From Clostridium ihumii AP5 (lineage in GTDB: Bacteria; Bacillota; Clostridia; Clostridiales; Clostridiaceae): a stretch of DNA of 64,000 nucleotides. The notes beneath the pieces were generated by a model. That model searched no databases and was not told the DNA's origin. It worked only from the letters and a program-made list of their open reading frames with translations. The stretch lies in NCBI RefSeq assembly GCF_000612845.1, contig NZ_CCAT010000062.1, positions 186,001 through 250,000 of the forward strand. Direction: 5' to 3'. Of the stretch, positions 44,162-51,534 are shown one piece after another. Both the position numbers and the translations under genes were made by a program. The number at the start of each line of letters is the position of its first letter. Positions within the stretch are counted from its first letter, which is position 1.

Positions 44162-45079
44162 ATGAAAAAAATATTTAAAATTATATTATTAGTAATTAGT
44201 ATAGTTTTAATAATGATTACTTTTTTATTTTTTTATAATTTTGGTATAAATAAAAGTATAAACATGAATAATTTAGATATGAAACATTACATGGATATGG
44301 CAGATAAGATAGGAGATAAGAAAGTTCAATTAGATTGGAAACAAATTGCAGCTATAGCAGCAGTACAAAATAAAAATAGTTTTAATTCCATAGATGATAA
44401 GGTTACAACTAAAATAGGTAAAACTTTTATTATAACGTACAGAGGTGAATATAAGATTCTTCCTTTAAAAAGTGTAATGGAGAAGTTAAACTTTGATAAT
44501 AATCAAAAAAGAAAAGTACATAAATATATAGAAAAATTAGGTAAATATCAATTGGAAATGCTAAAAGAAGAAAAAGAAGATAAAAATTTATCACATGAAT
44601 TAAAATTTATAAATAAAATAAAAGAAGATGCAATTAAAAATTATAATACATATGGGGTACTTCCATCTATAACAATAGCTCAAGCTATATTAGAATCTGA
44701 CTTTGGTAGATCTGAACTTTCTGTAAAGGGAAATAATTTGTTTGGAATTAAAGCAGATGCAAATTATAAGGGAGATTATATAAGTTTTAAAACACAAGAG
44801 TTTCATAATACAATAATTAATGCTAACTTTAGAAAATACAAAAGTATAGACGAATCAATAAAAGATCATGGTGAATTCTTAGTTGTAAATTCAAGATATA
44901 AAGAAAATGGACTATTTGAAGCAAAAACATATATAACTCAAGCACAAGCACTAGAAAATGCAGGATATAGTACTGCTGAAAATGAATTTGGTGAAAAAAT
45001 TTATGCAGATATTTTAATTGAACTTATAAGAGAATATAGTCTTCAAAATATAGATAGTATAGTGCAAACCAAAGAATAA
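44162..45079 (+). CDS. Membrane-anchored glucosaminidase (GH73, LytG-like)
   Basis: A 305-residue protein with an N-terminal TM anchor (about 4-27) and no cleavage motif. Residues about 150-300 are a GH73 glucosaminidase domain: GVLPSITIAQAILESDFGRS with the catalytic Glu, then GNNLFGIKAD, FRKYKSIDESIKDHGEFL, and the final AGYSTAENEFGEKIYADIL. It hydrolyses the glycan backbone of peptidoglycan outside the membrane. The N-terminal 150 residues are a helical spacer. Start at ATG after GAGGTGAAC. Confidence 0.9.
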   Translation: MKKIFKIILLVISIVLIMITFLFFYNFGINKSINMNNLDMKHYMDMADKIGDKKVQLDWKQIAAIAAVQNKNSFNSIDDKVTTKIGKTFIITYRGEYKILPLKSVMEKLNFDNNQKRKVHKYIEKLGKYQLEMLKEEKEDKNLSHELKFINKIKEDAIKNYNTYGVLPSITIAQAILESDFGRSELSVKGNNLFGIKADANYKGDYISFKTQEFHNTIINANFRKYKSIDESIKDHGEFLVVNSRYKENGLFEAKTYITQAQALENAGYSTAENEFGEKIYADILIELIREYSLQNIDSIVQTKE

Positions 45080-45103
45080 TTGTATGTTAAGGGGTGTTAA
45101 TAG

Positions 45104-45262
45104 ATGTTTAAGAAAAATAGAAAATTAGGTGTAGATACAAATCTTAAATTAAAAAACAATGGAATGATATTTACTGTTATTGGAGAAAACTTTAAATTCA
45201 AATTAAAAAAGATACAAAGGAAAAATACTTGTATAAAAAAAATGTTATACATAAAAAAATAG
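45104..45262 (+). CDS. Small basic protein (52 aa)
   Basis: A 52-residue ORF, extremely Lys/Arg-rich, with a central hydrophobic strand (GMIFTVIGENFKFKL) suggestive of a small beta fold. The ATG is preceded by AAGGGGTG 8 nt upstream. A perfect 15-bp terminator starts right after the stop, which supports expression together with the GH73 gene 24 bp upstream. No family recognised. Confidence 0.55.
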   Translation: MFKKNRKLGVDTNLKLKNNGMIFTVIGENFKFKLKKIQRKNTCIKKMLYIKK

Positions 45263-45264
45263 AT

Positions 45265-45313
45265 AAAAAGTATCAGCAAAAGATTATTAAAATCATTGCT
45301 GATACTTTTTATT
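45265..45313 (+). terminator. Intrinsic terminator
   Basis: AAAAAGTATCAGCAA pairs perfectly with TTGCTGATACTTTTT (45296-45310). Confidence 0.92.
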
Positions 45314-45426
45314 TTAAAATAAATCAATGCAATAGTATTTAGAATAATTTTAAAATTTCAAATTATGTGTTAAAATATAAATTATTACCAACAATTGAAT
45401 GAAAATAAAACTAAGGTGGTGTGCAT

Positions 45427-46713
45427 GTGGATTTATTTAACTTATATAGTGATTTAGTTTGTAAGAATATAGAATATAAGCCTAATGTAAGTTTTAATCT
45501 TCTTAAAGCTGGTTATTGGCTAGAGGGAAATGTTTTAAGTAAATTTAAAGAAAAAGATTTTTTGAATTCGCAGAAGTATTTATCTAAAATATCTATGGAT
45601 TTTGTATTAGAGCCAATGCAGCATTCTAGTAATTCGGCATTGGTTAATATATTTACACCCTGTGAATTTTTACATGCAATGAACATATATCCACAATTTA
45701 TAGAGGCATTTTCATCTTATTTATCAGGAGCAGGTTGTGAAAGTGCATTTATAGATTTTGCAGAAAAAGAAGGAATTAGTGATAACTTTTGCTCATATCA
45801 TAAAGCTTTTTTAGGTGCAGCTACTTCAAAAGTTTTGCCAGCACCTAAATGTGCAATAACAACTTCACTTGCTTGTGATGCCAATATAAATACTTTTAGG
45901 GCAATATCTAAAGAGTGTGGAATAAATAAATATGTAATAGATGTTCCTTATGAATACTCTAAAGATGCTGAAGAATATGTAGAAATGCAACTTAAAGAAA
46001 TGGTATCTTTTTTAGAAGACAATTTTAATAGAAAACTTAATGAAGATAATCTAAAAAAGATTATTTTAAATGAAAATAAATCTATAGATTATTATAAGAA
46101 ATTTTTAGATAAATTAGCATATAAATATTATCCTAATACACTAACATTAGAAATGTATAGAATTTTTGCAACACATGCTTTTTTAGGACATGATAAAGTT
46201 TTAGAATATTATCGTTTTTTATTAGAGGATATTGATAAATGTAGAGAGGTAGAAGGAAATAGAATTTTATGGACACATTTAATTCCATTTTACTCTGAGC
46301 CGTTAAGAGAAATTTTTAACTTGAATGAAGATAATCAATTAGTTATTTGTGATTTTAATTTTGATTCACTTATAGAATTAGATGTGGACAATCCTTATAA
46401 GAGCATAGCTAAAAAATTAATTTTAAATCATTTTAATGGTGGATATGATAGAAAAGTAGATAACATACTAAAAATGTGCAATAAATTAAGAATAGATGGA
46501 GTAGTACATTTATGTCATGTAGGATGTAAACAGTCCTTTGGAGGTGCTTATATTCTAAAAGAAAAATTAGAAAGTAACAATATTAAAACACTTATAATTG
46601 ATGGTGATGGTATTGATAAAAGAAATGGTAACGATGAGCAAATCAGAACTAGAATGGAAGCATTTTTAGACATAGTAGAAAAGGAGAAAAGACATGATAG
46701 GATATGTTTGTAA
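45427..46713 (+). CDS. 2-hydroxyacyl-CoA dehydratase-family protein (possible double-cubane cluster type)
   Basis: A 428-residue protein of the HgdB/BcrC/FldC superfamily. GTG at 45427 follows AAGGTGG by the right spacing; an earlier GTG overlaps it. Conserved cysteines appear in FTPCEFLHA, AGCESAF, SLACDANI and LCHVGCKQSFGG, the last being the typical C-terminal cluster ligand region. Members bind a [4Fe-4S] or double-cubane [8Fe-9S] cluster and perform ATP-activated low-potential reductions. The gene overlaps its activase gene by 20 bp. No CoA-transferase, acyl-CoA dehydrogenase or etf gene is nearby, so a classical amino-acid fermentation role is not supported. Confidence 0.8.
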   Translation: MDLFNLYSDLVCKNIEYKPNVSFNLLKAGYWLEGNVLSKFKEKDFLNSQKYLSKISMDFVLEPMQHSSNSALVNIFTPCEFLHAMNIYPQFIEAFSSYLSGAGCESAFIDFAEKEGISDNFCSYHKAFLGAATSKVLPAPKCAITTSLACDANINTFRAISKECGINKYVIDVPYEYSKDAEEYVEMQLKEMVSFLEDNFNRKLNEDNLKKIILNENKSIDYYKKFLDKLAYKYYPNTLTLEMYRIFATHAFLGHDKVLEYYRFLLEDIDKCREVEGNRILWTHLIPFYSEPLREIFNLNEDNQLVICDFNFDSLIELDVDNPYKSIAKKLILNHFNGGYDRKVDNILKMCNKLRIDGVVHLCHVGCKQSFGGAYILKEKLESNNIKTLIIDGDGIDKRNGNDEQIRTRMEAFLDIVEKEKRHDRICL

Positions 46714-48343
46714 ATATACTCCTAAAGAACTTTTTAAGGGTTTTGATGAAGAGGGAATAAAAATAGATTTTGAAGTGGAAAACTTTGATGTGGCTCATAG
46801 TGTAACTCATAATAATCTATGTAGTTATTGTAAGACTATACTTGAAAATGTTAAGAAAATGAATATAGATGAAGTATTACTTATAAATTGTTGTGATTCA
46901 TTAAGGAGAGTTAAGGATATATTATGCAAAGATGAAAAAATTAAATTTTGTTACATTATTGATATTCCGAGAAAAGTAACACCTTTTTCAATACAAATAT
47001 TTAAAAATGAACTTTTAAAATTTATAATCTCATATGAAAATTACTCATCAAAAACTTTTGATTTAGAAAAGTTTAAAGAGAGTTTTAGTGTAGAAAAAGA
47101 GGAAAAGAGTGACTCTAATTATATAAGTGTATTAGGAGGACGTATGAGTCCTAATCTTTATGAAGAGATAAAGAAAATATCGTCATTACCAGTAAAAAAC
47201 TGTAGTTGTACAGGCTATAAGAATAAATTTTCAAATTGTTATAAAGATTTAAATTTATTAGATGATGTTATGGAAATATACGCAAGTGATTTACTAAATC
47301 AAATGTCTTGTATGAGAATGGAAAACATAGAAAATAGAAAAACACTAATTAAAGATGATAAGTTAAAGGGAATAATATACAACACTATTAAGTTTTGTGA
47401 TTATTATGGTTTTGAATATGCGGATTTAAAAGATAAAGTTACAGTGCCTATGGTTAAAATTGAATCAGATTATACTAAAGGTAATTCAGAACAAATGAAA
47501 ACTAGAATTGAAGCACTTTTAGAGGAAATAAATGATTCAAAAACTAAAACTAAAAAAGATAATAAAAGTGGACAGTTTGTTGCAGGAATAGATAGTGGAT
47601 CTACATCCACTAATGTGGTTATATTGAATGAGAATAAAAAGATAATATCTTATTCAATTGTTAAAACAGGTGCCAAGTCTATAGAAGGAGCATATAAGGC
47701 ATTAGAAGAAGCTTTATATAAAGCAGCTTTAAAAAAAGATGACCTAAAACTTATAATATCTACAGGGTATGGAAGAATTTCTATTCCTTTTGCAAATAAA
47801 AAATTAACAGAAATAACTTGTCATGGAAAAGGGGCAAATTTTTTAAATAAAGATATAAGAACAGTAATAGACATAGGTGGTCAAGATAGTAAGGTAATTA
47901 GAATAGATGAAAATGGAGATGTAAAAGACTTTGTAATGAATGATAAATGTGCTGCTGGAACAGGACGATTTTTAGAGATGATGGCTAAAACATTAGAGTT
48001 AGGATTAAAAGATATGAGCAAATTAGGATTAGAATATACTAATGATGTAACTATTTCTAGTATGTGTACTGTATTTGCAGAATCAGAAGTTATAGGATTA
48101 ATTGCACAAAATGAAGAAATAGAAAATATTGTGCATGGAATTAATAAAGCTGTAGCATCTAAAGTATTGTCACTTGTAAATAGGGTAGGAAAAAATGATA
48201 AGTTTATGATAACAGGTGGAGTGTCTAAAAATAGAGGAGTAGTAAAAGAAATAGAAAAATCTTTAAGTACTAAGATAATTGTACCAGAAGAAGGGCAAAT
48301 ATGTGGAGCGTTGGGTGCCGCCTTATTTGCATTAGAAGAATAG
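46694..48343 (+). CDS. Fused 2-hydroxyacyl-CoA dehydratase-like/activase protein (BadF/HgdC family ATPase)
   Basis: A 549-residue fusion. Residues 1-270 are a second, shortened 2-hydroxyacyl-CoA dehydratase-like domain with cysteines in NNLCSYCKTI, INCCDSL and NCSCTGYK. Residues about 292-549 are the ASKHA ATPase activase: VAGIDSGSTSTN, DIGGQDSKVI, with the dimer-bridging [4Fe-4S] ligands Cys419 (NDKCAAGTGRF) and Cys458 (SSMCTVFAESEV), and TGGVSKNRG. It should use ATP to push electrons into its partner. Overlap with the upstream gene implies coupling. The physiological substrate is unknown. Confidence 0.85.
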   Translation: MIGYVCKYTPKELFKGFDEEGIKIDFEVENFDVAHSVTHNNLCSYCKTILENVKKMNIDEVLLINCCDSLRRVKDILCKDEKIKFCYIIDIPRKVTPFSIQIFKNELLKFIISYENYSSKTFDLEKFKESFSVEKEEKSDSNYISVLGGRMSPNLYEEIKKISSLPVKNCSCTGYKNKFSNCYKDLNLLDDVMEIYASDLLNQMSCMRMENIENRKTLIKDDKLKGIIYNTIKFCDYYGFEYADLKDKVTVPMVKIESDYTKGNSEQMKTRIEALLEEINDSKTKTKKDNKSGQFVAGIDSGSTSTNVVILNENKKIISYSIVKTGAKSIEGAYKALEEALYKAALKKDDLKLIISTGYGRISIPFANKKLTEITCHGKGANFLNKDIRTVIDIGGQDSKVIRIDENGDVKDFVMNDKCAAGTGRFLEMMAKTLELGLKDMSKLGLEYTNDVTISSMCTVFAESEVIGLIAQNEEIENIVHGINKAVASKVLSLVNRVGKNDKFMITGGVSKNRGVVKEIEKSLSTKIIVPEEGQICGALGAALFALEE

Positions 48344-48422
48344 AAACTATATAAATCACTAATAAACTATAAAAAGTAATCATAGTATTTTAATGAAATG
48401 ATTTTAATAAGAGGGGGGCAAA

Positions 48423-49355
48423 ATGATTTTAAAAGATGAAAAATTATTTTTAGAAACAAGACAAAGCAAGAAATTACCTAATTTTATTTTAGCAGTAATT
48501 TTAGCTTATACATTTGTATTTGTAGGTCAATTTATTGGAGGTATAATTCTTCATATACTTTTTAGTTTGGATTTAGGATGGGATTTTAATAATGCATTAC
48601 TGATGCAATTTTTAAATCTTACTATAGGTTTTGTATTTATTATTATTTTAGTATTTTTAGTAGTTAAATTCATAGGGAAAAGAAGTGTTACTACTATGGG
48701 ACTAAAAAAAGAAAATTTACTATTAAATTATTTAAGAGGATTTGGAGTTGGAATACTACTTATGAGTGCAGTTGTAGCACTTTTATATTTGGCAGGATGT
48801 GTTGAAATAGAAAAAAATGTTCTTCAACCTGTAGGTAAATTTGCTATTTTAAATGTTCTAATTATTTTACCAGGATGGATAATTCAAAGTGCAGCAGAAG
48901 AAATTGTTACAAGAGGATGGCTCATGAATGTTTTAGGTGCTAGATATAATGGCGTTATAGCACTTATAGTTTCAGCATCACTTTTTGGATTATTACATTT
49001 AGGAAATCCCAATATTAGTTTTATAGCAATATTAAATATAATATTATCAGGACTTTTATTTGGATTATATGTTATAAAAACAAAGGATTTATGGGGTGCT
49101 TGTGGAATTCATGCAGCCTGGAATTTTGCACAAGGAAATATTTTTGGATTTGAAGTAAGTGGACTTCCAATGAAAGCTGGTTCAATTATAGATTTAAGAT
49201 TAGTAGGAAATGATATGTTTTCAGGAGGTATCTTTGGACCAGAAGCTGGATTAGCAGGAACTATAGTATTAGGAGTTTCAATATTGGTACTTATATATAT
49301 GATAAAAAAGGAAAAAGAAACATTATCAAATAGTAAAATTACAATGTTTAAATAA
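48423..49355 (+). CDS. CPBP family intramembrane glutamic endopeptidase
   Basis: A 310-residue membrane protein with about eight helices. The catalytic motifs are complete: Glu159-Glu160 with Arg164 (AAEEIVTRGWLM), His192 (FGLLHLG), and His230 with Asn234 (IHAAWN). Start at ATG after GAGGGGGG. It lies immediately upstream of an RRNPP-type regulator and its peptide gene, on the same strand, but the regulator has its own strong promoter. Pheromone precursors in other bacteria are processed by intramembrane proteases (for example Eep, a different family), so processing of the peptide is a testable inference; immunity or other membrane roles are equally possible. Confidence 0.88.
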   Translation: MILKDEKLFLETRQSKKLPNFILAVILAYTFVFVGQFIGGIILHILFSLDLGWDFNNALLMQFLNLTIGFVFIIILVFLVVKFIGKRSVTTMGLKKENLLLNYLRGFGVGILLMSAVVALLYLAGCVEIEKNVLQPVGKFAILNVLIILPGWIIQSAAEEIVTRGWLMNVLGARYNGVIALIVSASLFGLLHLGNPNISFIAILNIILSGLLFGLYVIKTKDLWGACGIHAAWNFAQGNIFGFEVSGLPMKAGSIIDLRLVGNDMFSGGIFGPEAGLAGTIVLGVSILVLIYMIKKEKETLSNSKITMFK

Positions 49356-49380
49356 ATATATATTTTTTTAATAGAAAAAA

Positions 49381-49409
49381 TTGACAAAAATATGTAAAAA
49401 TGATACAAT
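49381..49409 (+). promoter_or_regulatory. Near-consensus SigA promoter of the RRNPP-type regulator
   Basis: TTGACA (49381-49386), exactly 17 nt, then TACAAT (49404-49409). The predicted start is near 49416, about 33 nt before the TTG start codon. This is the best promoter match in the window. Confidence 0.85.
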
Positions 49410-49448
49410 TTGTATAAAGGGTGTATCGGAAGAAACGAGGTGGAAATT

Positions 49449-50750
49449 TTGCATTTTTTAAATGGAAGCGAAAAAATCTTATATCTAAGAAAAAAAGCAA
49501 GAATTACACAAGAAGATTTAGCGACAACAAACTTATCACGAGGATATATTGGATTAATGGAAAATGGCAGGCGAAATATTACAGAAGAAGCATCGAAAGT
49601 TTTAACTCAGCAATTTAAAAAAGTGTTAGCTGAAAAAAACTATAATTTAGATATAGATGATAGATACTTTTTGAGAACAAGGGAAGAAGAAGCTGAAAAA
49701 TATTGCAAAGAAAAATTAGAAAATGACAAAATCAAATTGGAAGAACTAGATATAATAAAAGATATTGCAGAAGAATACAACTTAGATACATATATGTCTA
49801 AAGCATTTATGTTGATAGGAGATATTTATTATAATAAAAATGAATATGAAACAGCTTTTGAAAATTATTTTTATTCTTTAGATTTAATAAGTAGTGATAA
49901 TAAACAAAATAATATTGAAAAAGCTAATATATATAATAAATTAGGTGTATGTAAGTATAAACTATTGAATTATCATGAAGCAATAATTTACTATAATAAA
50001 GCTAAAGATAAATCTAAAGAGGTTAAAGATGAAAAAATATATTATTATGCTATATATAATTTGTCTATTTGTTATAAAAACATAGAAAAATATGAAAAAG
50101 CAATAAATGAAGCACAGATATTTATTAATCAGTATTGGAAAAGTGAGAATTCTGAAGATATTAATAATGTTATATATGCAAAAGGTATACAAGTTAGTTG
50201 TTATGAGGCTAAAGGATATATTGATTATGCTATTAATATTATTGAAGACATTATAAGTAATAATAAAAGTTTAGATAAGAAAGTTTTAGGGCATTTATAC
50301 AATAATTTAGCATATTTATATTTTAAAAATAAAAAGACAGAAGAAGCAATTTTTTATTACAGTGAAGCTCAAAATATTAGATTTAAACATGATAGAATGC
50401 TTTTAGGACATACATTAATAGAAAAAGCACAAGTTTATTTAGATTCAAAGTTATATAATGAAGCAATGGTTTTATTGCAATTAGGTATTGAGTATTCAGA
50501 TATATATAATGATAAACAATATGCAATTGAAGGATATAAGTTTATGAAAAATATATATAAAAATCTTGGTGTAAGAAATAGAGAAAAAGATATAATTAAA
50601 AAGATAATAAATTTATTAGAAAATAAAATTTTAAAAATTAAGTATTACAACGAATTATCAGAATTGTGCTTCAAGGATGAAGATTATAAAAATGTGCAAT
50701 TTTGCAATACAAAAATTAAAGAACTTATATGCGATTCTCAAATAAGTTAA
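49449..50750 (+). CDS. HTH-TPR transcriptional regulator of the RRNPP (Rgg/PlcR/NprR) quorum-sensing type
   Basis: A 433-residue cytoplasmic regulator. The start is TTG, 5-6 nt after CGAGGTGG; the longer frame from 49410 would lie on the promoter. Residues 8-60 are an HTH_3 (Cro/C1) domain: ILYLRKKARITQEDLATTNL then SRGYIGLMENGRRNITEEA. Residues about 75-430 form tandem tetratricopeptide repeats (AFMLIGDIYYNKNEYETAFENY, KLGVCKYKLLNYHEAIIYYN, NNLAYLYFKNKKTEEAIFYY), the peptide-binding scaffold of RRNPP receptors. Length matches PlcR/NprR-class proteins. A multi-copy peptide precursor gene starts 58 bp downstream, the classical receptor-pheromone arrangement. Confidence 0.88.
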   Translation: MHFLNGSEKILYLRKKARITQEDLATTNLSRGYIGLMENGRRNITEEASKVLTQQFKKVLAEKNYNLDIDDRYFLRTREEEAEKYCKEKLENDKIKLEELDIIKDIAEEYNLDTYMSKAFMLIGDIYYNKNEYETAFENYFYSLDLISSDNKQNNIEKANIYNKLGVCKYKLLNYHEAIIYYNKAKDKSKEVKDEKIYYYAIYNLSICYKNIEKYEKAINEAQIFINQYWKSENSEDINNVIYAKGIQVSCYEAKGYIDYAINIIEDIISNNKSLDKKVLGHLYNNLAYLYFKNKKTEEAIFYYSEAQNIRFKHDRMLLGHTLIEKAQVYLDSKLYNEAMVLLQLGIEYSDIYNDKQYAIEGYKFMKNIYKNLGVRNREKDIIKKIINLLENKILKIKYYNELSELCFKDEDYKNVQFCNTKIKELICDSQIS

Positions 50751-50767
50751 TAATATTATTTTAATAT

Positions 50768-50790
50768 TATAAATAAATATTATATTTATA
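50768..50790 (+). promoter_or_regulatory. Candidate AT-rich operator/promoter region before the peptide gene
   Basis: TATAAATA-AATATTA-TATTTATA is a perfect 8-bp-arm inverted repeat between the receptor stop and the peptide start codon. In such an AT-rich region it could be chance, but its place fits a receptor binding site. Confidence 0.35.
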
Positions 50791-50808
50791 TAGGGAGGTA
50801 ATTTATTT

Positions 50809-51024
50809 ATGAAAAAAAGAGTTACATCATTACTATTAACAGTTTTAATGCTTGTAGGAACTATTGGCATAGGAATGTCAGCATATTTACGTTCAGAAGA
50901 TCCACCTGTATTAATGAATATTGCTAGAGTTTCTTCAGAGGATCCGCCAGTGTTAAGAAATCTTTCAGAAGATCCACCTGTATTAATGAATTTAATATCA
51001 GATAGACCACCTTTATTAGGATAA
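50809..51024 (+). CDS. Secreted multi-copy signalling peptide precursor (pheromone of the adjacent regulator)
   Basis: A 71-residue precursor. Residues 1-25 are a Sec signal peptide (KKRVTSLLLTVLMLVGTIG, then GMSAY). The rest is almost only repeats: SEDPPVLMN (29-37), SEDPPVLRN (43-51), SEDPPVLMN (53-61) and the divergent SDRPPLLG (64-71). Short linkers IARVS, L and LI separate them. This is the expected form of an RRNPP-type exported pro-peptide that is cut into short re-imported signals, but with several copies rather than one. Likely mature signals contain DPPVL. The ATG follows GGGAGGTAA. It has its own terminator. The mature ends cannot be read from sequence. Confidence 0.85.
   Translation: MKKRVTSLLLTVLMLVGTIGIGMSAYLRSEDPPVLMNIARVSSEDPPVLRNLSEDPPVLMNLISDRPPLLG
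50893..51021 (+). repeat. Four tandem pheromone-coding repeats
   Basis: Copies at 50893-50919, 50935-50961, 50965-50991 and 50998-51021. Copies 1 and 3 are identical over 27 nt. Copy 2 differs at several third positions (GAGGATCCGCCAGTG), and copy 4 is diverged in sequence and shorter. This indicates past tandem duplication followed by selection on the peptide sequence. Confidence 0.85.
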
Positions 51025-51075
51025 TTATTTAGATTATCTTAATTATTCAAGTTTTTTTTAAAAGTGAATAAACAC

Positions 51076-51117
51076 AAAAATATATGTTAGGCAAGAAGTT
51101 CTAGCATATATTTTTTT
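51076..51117 (+). terminator. Intrinsic terminator of the peptide gene
   Basis: AAAAATATATGTTAG pairs with CTAGCATATATTTTT (one G-T pair) around a 10-nt loop, then more T. Confidence 0.88.
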
Positions 51118-51420
51118 ATACAAATTTAAATTTTAAATGCAAAATTATATAAAACGTTTAGAAGTAGTGTAGCATTGATAAATACAAAAATTATAAGTAA
51201 ATTTAATAGTATACTAATAGTTGGGAATTATAAAAAAATTATTCATTTTAATGGCACTAGTTAGATTTAAAATACATCTTATTGATATAGATGAACGAGT
51301 AAAATTATAACTTTATAACTATAATTACGAATTTAAACTAAAGAATAATATGAAGTGAGTGGAGTTAATGAAATTAAAGTATATAATATATTATATATGG
51401 CTCTTTTTATCTGCAATATT

Positions 51421-51450
51421 TATGTCGTGAAATGTAAGTTTCACGACATA
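51421..51450. promoter_or_regulatory. Perfect 12-6-12 palindrome upstream of the recombinase gene
   Basis: TATGTCGTGAAA, the 6-nt spacer TGTAAG, then TTTCACGACATA. It lies 85 bp upstream of the tyrosine recombinase and overlaps the -35 position of a possible promoter with a TATAAT-like -10 near 51467-51472. The arm and spacer sizes match a tyrosine-recombinase core site, but it could be an operator. No T-run follows, so it is not a terminator. The rest of 51118-51420 shows no feature. Confidence 0.6.
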
Positions 51451-51534
51451 ATGCTATATTTTGTGATATAATATAATTATTATACATATTAGTTATATAT
51501 TCTCTACTTATATAACTATATTAAGGAGGAATTT

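Noticed and set aside
45427-48343. (R)-2-hydroxyglutaryl-CoA or phenyllactyl-CoA dehydratase assignment
   Set aside because: No accompanying CoA-transferase or fermentation genes, and the fused activase architecture differs from the classical separate subunits.
51421-51450. LexA (DinR) box or terminator
   Set aside because: The arms do not fit the GAAC-N4-GTTC type consensus, and no T-run follows on either strand.
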